Assembly: GCA_030549335.1 (NCBI GenBank)
Contig: CM060193.1
Coordinates: forward strand, 64,643,646 to 64,707,645
Length of the DNA: 64,000 nucleotides
Direction of reading: 5' to 3'
From: Pontederia crassipes
Taxonomy: Eukaryota; Streptophyta; Magnoliopsida; Commelinales; Pontederiaceae
Positions 26,361-36,188 of the stretch are shown in pieces. A program made the position numbers and the translations under genes. The notes beneath the pieces were generated by a model. That model was not told the origin of the DNA and did no database searches. It saw only the letters and a program-made list of their open reading frames with translations. How positions within the stretch are numbered: position 1 is the stretch's first letter; each line of letters begins with the position of its first letter.

Positions 26361-26449
26361 CTCACAATTTCTCAGAGCGCTCCTATGGTCATCAATGTCA
26401 AACAAAGCGAATGTTTCTCTTCTTTTCATAAATGTCCAATCTCGCTCTT
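26361..26449 (-). pseudogene. Isolated exon-like stretch, unknown protein
   Basis: On the minus strand an 89-base open block lies between a good acceptor (tttaactttcag) and a donor (gtaaatat). It encodes ERDWTFMKRRETFALFDIDD and then HRSALRNCE. A second protein-like stretch just upstream (26,500-26,712 minus, DINLEGVLAIALRLIREVPA) may be a neighbouring exon, but a phase-consistent joint could not be settled. I do not recognise the protein. It may be a captured or leftover gene fragment, or part of a gene whose other exons I could not see. Confidence 0.3.
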
Positions 26450-27164
26450 CTGAAAGTTAAACATCAAGAGAACAATAATCAGAATTGTAATATAACACAT
26501 CATGAGTTAAGACACAGCAAAATGAGATACATGGGTAAGTGCTTTGCAGGAACCTCCCTGATCAATCTCAGTGCAATAGCAAGTACACCCTCCAGGTTGA
26601 TATCTTTCTTTCTCCTAATTAGAAATTTTGACACTTTTTGCGGATTAGAATCCATCCTAACAATATCTGTTATCTGCTTTTCTTTTTTTATTTTGCCCAT
26701 GTTTAGCATCACTAAGAGACAAACTGGTAAGTGATAAATACGTGTGTAAAAATAAAGTATACCTTATAAACTGTCAAAAAACTATACTGAAGCAAGGGTA
26801 TAGCATGGTTGAGTAGTCATAGTAGATCTATAATTTTCAATCTAAAACCATGTTAAAATGTTTCACTTTGTCAAACAAGTCGTATGTTTACTTAAAGGTA
26901 TATCGTAATATGCTAAAAACTACCTTTCTAAATGCTGTCTTTGTAATGAATGCATATTTCATATTGTATGATAATGCGCAGATTAAAGGAGCATAAATCC
27001 ACATTTCAGAATTCTGCAGTACATAAACCAGGTGTGGCTACAGTCTGCCTCAACAAAATGACAACATGAGGCCCATGTTACCAAAACCGTTTAAGTGTTT
27101 AAGTTTGTTTAGAAACTGAGATAACTACCATATGTATCCTCATTCTTCTATCTGAAACTGACAC
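26450..27164. other. Intergenic, mostly unrecognised
   Basis: Apart from the possible exon noted for 26,500-26,712, nothing was supported up to the left LTR. Confidence 0.4.
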
Positions 27165-27853
27165 TGATACGATGCTCAAGAACAATGCCTTGAGTGACCG
27201 AAACAATATATGATAATCAAAGAAACGACATCAAACGAATTTTCAAGGCAGCGGAATATCAACCTCAAGATTACAATGAATCAAGCAATCGATATTATAA
27301 ATAGATGAATTTAATAACAAGATAGCCAACCTTGTAATTAACAGCGGAAGTTCCCGAAGAACGGGTTGCAGGAGTTCCCTCACAGCAAAAGCAATTAAGC
27401 CATAATTTTCATTGATTCAAAGATCTCTAACATAATAATGAGTAACAGTATTTATAGGCCCTAAAAACAGAATTTGGGCTGAAAGAAAATACCCTAACTT
27501 AGCCCACAAGTAACCTAACTAATTTAACAAAATAACAAACTCAATTTCTGTTACAATCCTCATCAGCATATTCCATATTTAATTAATTCCGAAAATTCCA
27601 AATAAATATGATTAAACCATGATTTATTTGGTCCAAATTATGCTGACTCTTCATGCGGCCCAATTTATAACCCGTTGAGAAGTTGGATCTGATCTAACTC
27701 GATCTTGTAACGGATCAATTATAAATTCCAAACATTCTTGATTATCTTCAATTTCCTTATGCCTGAGATCCACACCATTATCTTGATCATCCGACTTTGC
27801 TAGAACAATCTTCTTTTGCCGGCTGCAATGTATGCGTTTCCTGGTTCATATCA
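27165..27853 (-). repeat. 3' LTR of the Ty3/gypsy element
   Basis: 689 bp, collinear without gaps with the 5' LTR at 31,695-32,383. Confidence 0.92.
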
Positions 27854-28121
27854 TTCCCCTCCTCTTCAAAAGGATTCGTCCTCGAATTTGCATTCACAAT
27901 AAGGAGAGTATATCCAGATTCATATCATTTCCCTCATCTTCAAAAGGATTCGTCCTCGAATCTACATGCACAATAAGGAAAATATAACCTATCACATATG
28001 TGAATTTATTAAATAATTTAGGACACACATAATGAGGATATTGATACTTCCCTTTCATGTGTCTGATGACTGCATGATGCATCTCAATGATAATTGCAAG
28101 CACAATTTCTCATCCATATCA

Positions 28122-30632
28122 TCAAGTTAAGAGCCAGCAAGTGCAGAGAAAGAAGACATAAGTATTATAAAAAGTAATGCGACTCTCATACTCACCTGGA
28201 TGAAATATCTTATGCCCATGAGACGATGCTATTTTAAGAAACAAAGTGCGAAACTTTGGAGACCTTCCCTTGCGCATAAGGATCCTATCAAATGAAATGT
28301 GGAATGTATGCCATGGGACTAGAGTTCTAACAAGGAAATTGTTAAGTAGTTCCAAAATAAGGACATCTTTTCCCTCAAAATAAAATGGATCCTTAAAATC
28401 TGCAAGTGAAATATATCTGTAATGCATCAAACAACTTGGCTTATAAAGGGAATCATGCAAGTCCTTGCAACAAACCAAAATATCATCAAAATTACTTTGC
28501 AAATGACTGCTATTAATCAAGATATCTCCAAAGAAGTTACTCTCAAATCTTTGATGAAAATTGCAAAGTCTTACTAATGCAAATGCAATGAATTTTCGAA
28601 TCATGGTGTGAAAATTATATGAAAGATTGCAACCATCATCTGCAAAAATGATCTTAAGAAAGCACAAAGATAAATTTAAAGAAATGAATAAGGTAGGCTC
28701 AGAAAATCTTGAAATCAAAATCAACCAATCAAAAGTACTCAGGACTATAAAATATTCATTCCAAAATTTCACCATATTGCTCAAATAAAGTGTTTCAGCA
28801 CTCAATGAAGAACAAAATGGAATGGAAAATTCAGATCTAATGTTTGCATGCCACTCAATTCTTCTCTCAATTAAAACCACAGACACATCCAGCAAATATA
28901 AACTTTGAAAAGTAAGAACTGGTCTTTTCAAACTAGTTGTCATAAACTCAATACCTCTTTTAAATCCTTGCAAGAGAGAATTTATAACTTCATGTACTCC
29001 ACTCAAATGATCATGTAAATTATTACTATAAATCAAAATACCTCCTAAGAAAATAATCACAGATCTTTTGTGGGAAACACGCAAAGTTCCAATGGATGCA
29101 AATGTCTCATTTGTGATGTAAAAATCATATGACAAGCTGCAATAATTTTTTGAAGAAATGTTTTTACTAAGACACAATGGTTGGTTCAAGGAGATGAATA
29201 AGATTATACTCTTATCAGAAAATCTAAATATCAAAATAAGCCAATCAAAGATGCTCAATATTAGAAAATATTCATTCCAGAAATTCATTGTAACACATAA
29301 ATAAAATGAGCCAGCACCCAATAAATATGAAAATGAAAAAGACGGATGGCATTGAACACCTCTCTCAACTAAACCTTGCAAACTAGTCACATCAAACAAA
29401 TATAAAGTTTCAAAGCAAGGAGATGGACCTTTCAAACATCTTGTCATATACTCACTACAGTCTCTTTTAGATCCTTGAATGATAGGAAATATAACTTCAT
29501 GTATTCCACTCCAACATATCTGCATGGAGAAATCAGAATCAAAAGACAAAAGATGGTTAGTATTAGGAGAAACATTACTGAACTCTCTTTCTTTTGCCTC
29601 AACACTCAAGTCCTTTTGCTCATATCTCTCTGGAGGTGGCCTCTCTAAACACTCAAGATCTAATCTTCTCTCATTCTCACAACTCTCATAATACTCAGCA
29701 TCTAAATGTTGCATTTCAATTATTTCAGAAAGTGGCCTTTCTAAGCACTCAAAATTGTTGTGGCTCTCATTTTCATCACTCAAGTTGTGGCACTCATATT
29801 TTTCATCTTTGTCTTTCTCACAACTCTCAGAACTGTTTGGAGTTGCTGAACAATCAACTTCTTCTTTCTTCAAGTGTTGTTGTGTAACTGAATTTTTCCT
29901 CTCAATGTTGTAGGCTGCTACACGCTCTTTAAGTTGCATCTGCTCTTCGTATACTTCTTGAGGTGGCAATGGTGCTAGAGTGTATTTCCTCCCATCTTTG
30001 CAACATTTATAACGATTGGTAGCACCATCATGTGTCACACATCGATCATATTGCCATGGTTGCCCCAAAAGGATATGACAAACATGCATTGACACAACAT
30101 CACATAATACTTCATTCGTAAATCTTCCAATTTTAAATGGCACAAGCACATGTTTAGTCACTTTGACTTCTTCTCCATCGTTTATCCACTGAAGTTTGTA
30201 TGGTTTTGGGTGCTTTAAGGTTGGTAGCTCCAACTTCTCCACCATGTAATGGCTAGCAAGGTTGACGCAGCTTTCACTACCAATAATCAATCCACAAGTT
30301 CTGTCCATAACATAACAACGCGCATAGAAAACATTTTCTTGATCATGACTTCTTCCTCCAATCAGAACACGCTTATGCTTTCTCCAACTTCCATCATCTT
30401 TCTGTTTCATCTCTTCATCATGTTCATCAAGAGCACGCTGTCTTTGACAATTTCTTCTTTGATTTGGTGGTATAACTTGTTGTAGTTGTGCAATTTGAAC
30501 ATCTACCTCATCATGAAGTTCAGTAATCATATTTTCAAGATGTTGGAAATGTTGCGTCATGACTTCCATCATTCTTCTTTGATCAATTGCTTCTTTTCTA
30601 GAATTAAGCTCTTTGTCCTTTCCTGTTGGCAT
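28122..30632 (-). CDS. Protease-bearing open reading frame of the LTR element
   Basis: An uninterrupted 836-codon frame inside the fossil element. The N-terminal part has a short coiled-coil-like segment (about 20-55) and then a retropepsin-like domain (about 105-215): CGLIIGSESCVNLASHYMVE, LPTLKHPKPYKLQWINDGEE, and HILLGQPWQYDRCVTHDGATN. This is the Ty3/gypsy type. An acidic, Glu/Ser-rich linker follows. The rest holds two related blocks of about 170-190 residues (roughly 370-545 and 545-740), each with an HEVI...QG start, an NFWNEYF/KFWNEYF motif and an FDWLIL motif. I do not recognise this duplicated part. It does not look like reverse transcriptase, RNase H or integrase. The end carries FHPGEYESR, a gypsy polyprotein tail. 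Confidence 0.75.
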   Translation of the reverse strand: MPTGKDKELNSRKEAIDQRRMMEVMTQHFQHLENMITELHDEVDVQIAQLQQVIPPNQRRNCQRQRALDEHDEEMKQKDDGSWRKHKRVLIGGRSHDQENVFYARCYVMDRTCGLIIGSESCVNLASHYMVEKLELPTLKHPKPYKLQWINDGEEVKVTKHVLVPFKIGRFTNEVLCDVVSMHVCHILLGQPWQYDRCVTHDGATNRYKCCKDGRKYTLAPLPPQEVYEEQMQLKERVAAYNIERKNSVTQQHLKKEEVDCSATPNSSESCEKDKDEKYECHNLSDENESHNNFECLERPLSEIIEMQHLDAEYYESCENERRLDLECLERPPPERYEQKDLSVEAKEREFSNVSPNTNHLLSFDSDFSMQICWSGIHEVIFPIIQGSKRDCSEYMTRCLKGPSPCFETLYLFDVTSLQGLVERGVQCHPSFSFSYLLGAGSFYLCVTMNFWNEYFLILSIFDWLILIFRFSDKSIILFISLNQPLCLSKNISSKNYCSLSYDFYITNETFASIGTLRVSHKRSVIIFLGGILIYSNNLHDHLSGVHEVINSLLQGFKRGIEFMTTSLKRPVLTFQSLYLLDVSVVLIERRIEWHANIRSEFSIPFCSSLSAETLYLSNMVKFWNEYFIVLSTFDWLILISRFSEPTLFISLNLSLCFLKIIFADDGCNLSYNFHTMIRKFIAFALVRLCNFHQRFESNFFGDILINSSHLQSNFDDILVCCKDLHDSLYKPSCLMHYRYISLADFKDPFYFEGKDVLILELLNNFLVRTLVPWHTFHISFDRILMRKGRSPKFRTLFLKIASSHGHKIFHPGEYESRITFYNTYVFFLCTCWLLT

Positions 30633-31694
30633 TGTAGGAAATTGCTACCACAAAAATTAGTAAAAAACAATCTCACTACCTCATGTGGTGACACTCAGTG
30701 ATGACACTCGTATTTTATCTCAACTCTATTTGGCTTTTCCCTCAATTGTACTTACCACTCAGCCTTTTTCCTCTAAACCCTCCAACAAGTTCTAGGAGAA
30801 CTAATGCAAGTCAATACAAAGGCAATGTGTGATTGAATCAATCTGATTTATCAATATGATTGCAAGATCAAAAGAATACTTGAAGTTGATTTTAGAATAG
30901 AGATCAGAAAAAAGATTGCCAAATAAGGATAGATGTGTAATGAATTGATTTGGAATAGAAATCAGGAAAATGTTGTCAAATAAGGATAGGTATCAAGAAA
31001 TTCAGAATTGGAATGAAATCAAATATCACCCTTCCTTGAGTCAAATTGTTCTATTCTCAATTTTCTTTGCACTTTTCTCCAAAAATAATCCTTCTTTTTT
31101 TTCTCTCCTATTTCTTTTTTTTTCGGATTTTTTTTTCAAATTTTTTTTTCTGTTCTTCTCTTTCCTCCTTTCTTGCACTTTCCTTTTCAGTCTTTTTTTC
31201 TATTTTCGGAATTTTTTTTCAGAATTTTTTTTCCTACCTTCCCTTCTCCTTTCTTGCACTTTCCTTCTCGATCTTTTTTTTTCAATTTTCGGATTTTTTT
31301 TGAAACAACAACAAAACTTGAGAATAAATAAGGATGACGGCTAGGGTTTCAACAACAAATAAACAGATTTATTTTTGGATTTTTTTTTCAAATCTGCACC
31401 AGATTTGACCAGATTTGAAGGATAGATGACGGCTAGGGTTTGAAGAACAAAAGAAAACAATTAAGGAAGACGGTTAGGATTTGAAGAACCAAACCAGAAT
31501 TTTTATTTTTTTTTTCAAACTGCAACAGATTTTGAAGAATCCAAGGATGACGGCTAGGGTTGAAGAACAAACAAACCAGATTTTTTTTTTTTGCAGAATT
31601 TTGGTGTTTTTTTTTCTAAAAACTGAAACAAGGGGAAACAAGATAATGGAAGATAACTAGAAAACCGAATCGAAAACGCGGCTCTGATACCAAC

Positions 31695-32383
31695 TGATAC
31701 GATGCTCAAGAACAATGCTTTGAGTGACCGGAACAATATATGATAATCAAAGAAACGAGATCAAACGAATTTTCAAGGCAGCGGAATATCAACCTCAAGA
31801 TTACAATGAACCAAGCAATCGATATTATAAATAGATGGATTTAATAACAAGATAGCCAACCTTGTAATTAACAGCGGAAGTTCCCGAAGAACGGGTTGCA
31901 GGAGTTCCCTCACAGCAAAAGCAATTAAGCCATAATTTTCATTGATTCAAAGATCTCTAACATAACAATGAGTAACAGTATTTATAAGCCCTAGAAATAG
32001 AATTTGGGCTGAAAGAAAATACTCTAACTTAGCCCACAAGTAACCTAACTAATTTAACAAAATAACAAACTCAATTTCTGTTACAATCCTCATCAGCATA
32101 TTCCATATTTAATTAATTCCGAAAATTCCAAATAAATATGATTAAACCATGATTTATTTGGCCCAAGTTATGCTGACTCTTCATGCGGCCCAATTTATAA
32201 CCCGTTGAGAAGTTGGATCTGATCTAACTCGATCTTGTAACGGATCAATTATAAATTCCAAACATTCTTGATTATCTTCAATTTTCTTATGCCTGAGATC
32301 CACACCATTATCTTGATCATCCGACTTTGCTAGAACAATCTTCTTTTGCCGGCTGCAATGTATGCGTTTCCTGGTTCATATCC
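31695..32383 (-). repeat. 5' LTR of the Ty3/gypsy element
   Basis: 689 bp. Its outer edge at 32,383 is also the point where the broken PPR gene stops. Confidence 0.92.
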
Positions 32384-33800
32384 TTCTGATATCTTCATTT
32401 CTATCAAATTATCAAGAAAATTTAGGGCATCTATTACATGATTTAAGGAACATCCACCAGTAAACATTTTTTTTCAAAAACTAATAGGCCACCTGCACTT
32501 CCCCGTCTGGCACACACCTCAATCAATGTATTGAAGATAATAACATCTGCAGTGATTCCAGAAGCAACCATATGCTTGAATAGCTTATTGGCTTCATCCA
32601 GTCTTCTTATTTTCCTAACACATCAATCATAGTATTGTACATCACAATGACGAGGTATCAACCCTTCTTCAGCAACTGACAAAGCAATGCTTGCAACATC
32701 AGTTTTGCCCATTTTTTCCAGCCCTTGAATGTCCGTATTATGCGACATCACCCGAGCAAAGCTTATCTTGCATTTTTTTTAAGGAGAGCTTATCTTGCAT
32801 ATCCTGAAGTGTGCCACATAGCTCAGCCAAATACCCCTTCTAAACAAAGGAACTCAACAAGGAATGTAGGTATAACTCATAAGTTTCCTTCACATTGATG
32901 CGCAGATTTCAAACAACTCCCAAACTACACTTAACTTCCTCTTTTCCAGAAATATATGTAATCACGATGCTGAAGTCAAAAGAGCTATGTCACCTTTTGT
33001 GTGCTCGTCATCCTCTAAGCGCTGTTAGCATTAGGAGATCATCAGCTCATCACCAATAGTCAATAGACTTATCAAATTTCTTGGGTCGATAGACTCTGTA
33101 TCTGGGGTCACATTGGTGTCATCATTGTTGGGTGATGAATTGACCCAAATTCATGACATCAGTAAGAGTGCCGACACATGGGATCATTGAGGTGTAGACC
33201 TTCCCATTGTCCTGAGGGCCTTTCGCTGATGCGTTCATGTTCTCCTTCCATATGATGATGCTCATTAGTGCAATGCCATCCCTAACATACTTAATAAGCT
33301 GCTGGACAGAGTCCCATTGTCCTCAATTGTGCAGTTCAATGGAGAAAGATGTGATGGTAATCAAATGGATGGAGAACCCTCTATCGTCCATCTCCATTAC
33401 AAGTCAAACATCTCCACTGCGGGCAAATGCTGGATGGTGATGTTGAACATGACGGCACCCACAAAGTGTCCTTCCTTCTTTAGATCACTCCTCGTAAATT
33501 CCATCAATCAGTATGTTGTGCAAGCAGCACGAGGTACCAACGCCTTCCGAAACCATTTTATCGAACACTCGGCATGCGTCCTCGAGCTTCCGGACCCTGA
33601 GGAGTCCATCAAGCAGCATGTTGTAGGCCACGGTGTCTGAAAGCACATTGTTATACTTATACTCCTCATACCTCCAAACACCCGGATGGTTTCTTCGATG
33701 TGGAAAGCCTAGCAGAAAACTTTGTTCAGCAGCGATGATATGTGGAGGCATCAACCAAGTAGCCGGTCCCCTTCAGCTCCTCCAACACCCGCATCCGGCA
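32384..33800 (-). pseudogene. Broken pentatricopeptide repeat (PPR) gene
   Basis: A host PPR gene on the minus strand, now in several frames. PPR proteins bind organellar RNA through helical 35-residue repeats. A start-like MRVLEELKGTGYLVDASTYH lies at about 33,794-33,735. A clean repeat unit (AYNMLLDGLLRVRKLEDACR, VFDKMVSEG) lies at 33,650-33,540, ending at a stop at 33,485. Another frame at about 33,410-33,130 reads EMDDRGFSIDLITITSFLIE and KYVRDGIALMS, and a final repeat (ITADVIIFNTLIEVCARRGS) lies at about 32,570-32,490. Frame changes and stops separate these pieces, so it is not translatable as one protein. The gene stops exactly at the LTR element's edge, and no continuation was found left of 27,164. 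The nearest relative by memory is the At4g01570 type, but that is uncertain. Confidence 0.75.
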
Positions 33801-33860
33801 AGTGGCAGAAGGAGAGCTCGGCGGGAAGGTGCAGTGCCGCGCTGGAGAAGGACTTAGAAA

Positions 33861-34296
33861 GCGCGGCAGCTAACAGGGCGCCGGCGGTCGTCGTTGTCGC
33901 TGCCCTGCGGTGTCAATTATATTATGTTATATTGTGACTGGAGAAATAATATCTCACGGCAACTATATTCTCTAGTGCTTTATTTCCAATTAAACAAAAT
34001 AATAGAAGATTAATAAAAAAATCTTTTTGACGTCGTATTTTCGTAGCCGTCAAGTGCTTTTGTGCCATCCTTAATAGAAAATTATTCAATCTATATCATC
34101 ATTAACGGCTAGAAACTTAGTAAAGAAGACATGTATTTTTATCGGGTGTCGAGGTGTAGTAGAGGGTTTTTTTTTTCAATTAAGTAAGCCACTGTGAATA
34201 TAGAATAATTTTATTAGGAATCTCATCTACTTCTATTGCACTTTTTAACGACACGTGAATTAAATGGTCGAGATCACTTTTTAGATTTATCACCCA
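33861..34296. other. Intergenic, nothing recognised
   Basis: AT-rich upstream flank of the PPR pseudogene. No promoter could be assigned. Confidence 0.4.
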
Positions 34297-34891
34297 AAAA
34301 AGAAGACATGCATTTTTTAAAAAAAATTAATTGTTCTATCACATTCATCATGAATTTAATGATAATTAATAAAAATCTAATATTACTACCTGTCACACAT
34401 TTTAAACTTTTTTTTAATTTCATTAATCATTCATCTATGGTTCTCACTCAAAATTAATTAAGTCTTTTTAATGTCATTGTTATTTTTTTTGTCGGGCTCG
34501 ATAAACGAAATTTGTATTGAGAACCTCACCTACTATTATGAGTACGCAATTCGGGGCTAACTTAATCGAATTAGTTGGGTTCAATGACTCTCCAACTTGT
34601 GGGCGGTGTACTATTTAACGCCGCATAAGTTGGGTCATCGACACTCCTTCTCGGGCATCGAAAGTTGGTTATCCAAAAAAGAAGACGTATTTTTAAAAAA
34701 AAAATTTGTGCTATCACATTCATCATAAATTTAACGATGATTAATGAAAATCTAATGTTGCTACCTGTCACAAATTTTAAACTTTTTTAAATGTAATTAA
34801 TCATTCATCTATGGTTCTGACTAAAAATTAATTAATTAAGTCTTTTTAATGTCATTGTTATTTTTTCGGTTGGGCTCGATAAAAGAAATCT
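34297..34891. repeat. Direct duplication, two ~215-bp units
   Basis: The unit at 34,297-34,512 recurs at 34,675-34,891 at about 85-90% identity by eye, both starting 'aaaagaagac' and ending 'gggctcgataaa(c/a)gaaat'. The 160-bp spacer resembles a piece at about 6,640-6,790. It could be an LTR-like or tandem-duplicated repeat; no family was recognised. Confidence 0.65.
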
Positions 34892-35889
34892 GGTTAAAGC
34901 TCCAAAGTTGAATTATATGAAACCATGATAAAATCAAGACCCGAGTCTAAACCTGACTATTATAAATCATGAATATCGTCAGGACGGGCCCACATATAAT
35001 ATTTTAATTATATAATTTATATATTAATTCTAGAATTACAATTTGATTGGATTAAATTCCAAACAATTACCATAATGATGTTTATATGTGTACTATACTT
35101 TTAATATACAAATAATAATGTCATAGTGATTATCACATTAAAAAAAATTGAAGAGATTTGTCGGAACCACTGTAACTTCATTCACATAAATATATTATTG
35201 TCACTCTATCATGTGAATATTGAAAGTGTCAAATATTTTTATTTTTATAAAATAAAATAAAATAAAATAAAATGATAATAGTATATTTTGAAATGACAAT
35301 AATGATGTCTTCATAAGAAGAACAAAACTTTTTTTCTTTATTCAAAAGAAAAATCCTTTCCCATATAAAACATTCATTTCCTATTCCACTTCTTTTGGAA
35401 CATCGTCCTTTTAATTTTCACTTTTTATTCTATCTTTATTCGAATGCACCGTCATAATTAATAAATTATGTTTTCATTGCCAAAATGTACGAAGAGGTAG
35501 CGTTCGAATAGTATAACGGTAATTTTTTCAAGTTTTATATAAATAGTTAAATTAACAAATTAATTTGGGATGTGTTAATATGGAGTGGGACATAAGAAAA
35601 TAAAAAATTAACGTGATAAATTATTTTTAATAGGTGTTTGAATAAAATATAGATATTATAAATATAAAATACATTTTTTGTTAATCAATAAAAATGATAG
35701 TAGAAATTATTTTTATTAATATTTTTTGTTAAAAAATAGATTATCTAAATATAACAAATTATTTTTAATACATTATATTAAAATGTTTTTTATGAAATAA
35801 TAAGTAATAAATAATATTAAATTAACTCTATTATAATAAATATATTATATTTAATAAATAAATTATTTTCTAAGAGAAATGTAAGAGAG
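34892..35889. other. AT-rich intergenic, nothing recognised
   Basis: Very AT-rich. A short (aataa)n run lies near 35,255-35,275. Confidence 0.5.
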
Positions 35890-35921
35890 GAAAAATAAGG
35901 AAAGAAAAAAAAAGAAAAATC

Positions 35922-36156
35922 AACAACAACAACAACAACAACAACAAAGCCTTATCCCACTAGGTGGGGTCGGCTACATGGATCATACGACGTCATTCCG
36001 CTCTATTAGTAACCAAACCTTTCGGTATATTATTCACCAATAGATCTTGCTCTATTAGTTCGCCAAGTGTCCGCCTTGACCTCCCTCTCCCTCTTTTAAT
36101 CGGACTCCAGATTATTTGATCTACTCTTCTTACTGACGCATCTAATGGTCTTCTCT
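35922..36156 (-). mobile_element. 5'-truncated RTE-type LINE, 3' end
   Basis: A 235-bp fragment flanked by an exact 32-bp target duplication (35,890-35,921 and 36,157-36,188). On the minus strand it encodes the end of a LINE reverse transcriptase (RRPLDASVRRVDQIIWSPIK, RGRGRSRRTLGELIEQDLL, then RRMIHVADPT) and finishes with a (TTG)n tail. A TGA replaces the Trp codon before RRMIH in this copy. The tail type and C-terminal sequence fit the plant RTE clade. The fragment is dead on arrival through 5' truncation. Confidence 0.85.
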
Positions 36157-36188
36157 GAAAAATAAGGAAAGAAAAAAAAAGAAAAATC

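Larger units (their letters stand above)
27165..32383 (-). mobile_element. LTR retroelement, Ty3/gypsy type, non-autonomous, young
   Basis: A fossil element of 5.2 kb on the minus strand. The LTRs at 27165-27853 and 31695-32383 are both exactly 689 bp and by eye differ at only about 15 positions (about 2%), so the insertion is probably of the order of a million years or less at usual plant LTR rates. A tRNA-Met primer site (TTGGTATCAGAGCC on the minus strand) lies at about 31,680-31,694 and a purine tract at about 27,854-27,866. Beside it is a tandem 72-bp repeat (27,844-27,990) encoding the GEDESRT-like tail common at the end of gypsy polyproteins. Between the primer site and the reading frame lies a T-rich leader (31,046-31,600). 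No matching target duplication was seen. Reverse transcriptase and integrase are not recognisable, so it depends on other elements. Confidence 0.9.

Noticed and set aside
34555-34640. tRNA-like segment (ggttcaatgac)
   Set aside because: B-box resemblance only; part of a dispersed repeat also seen near 6,670.
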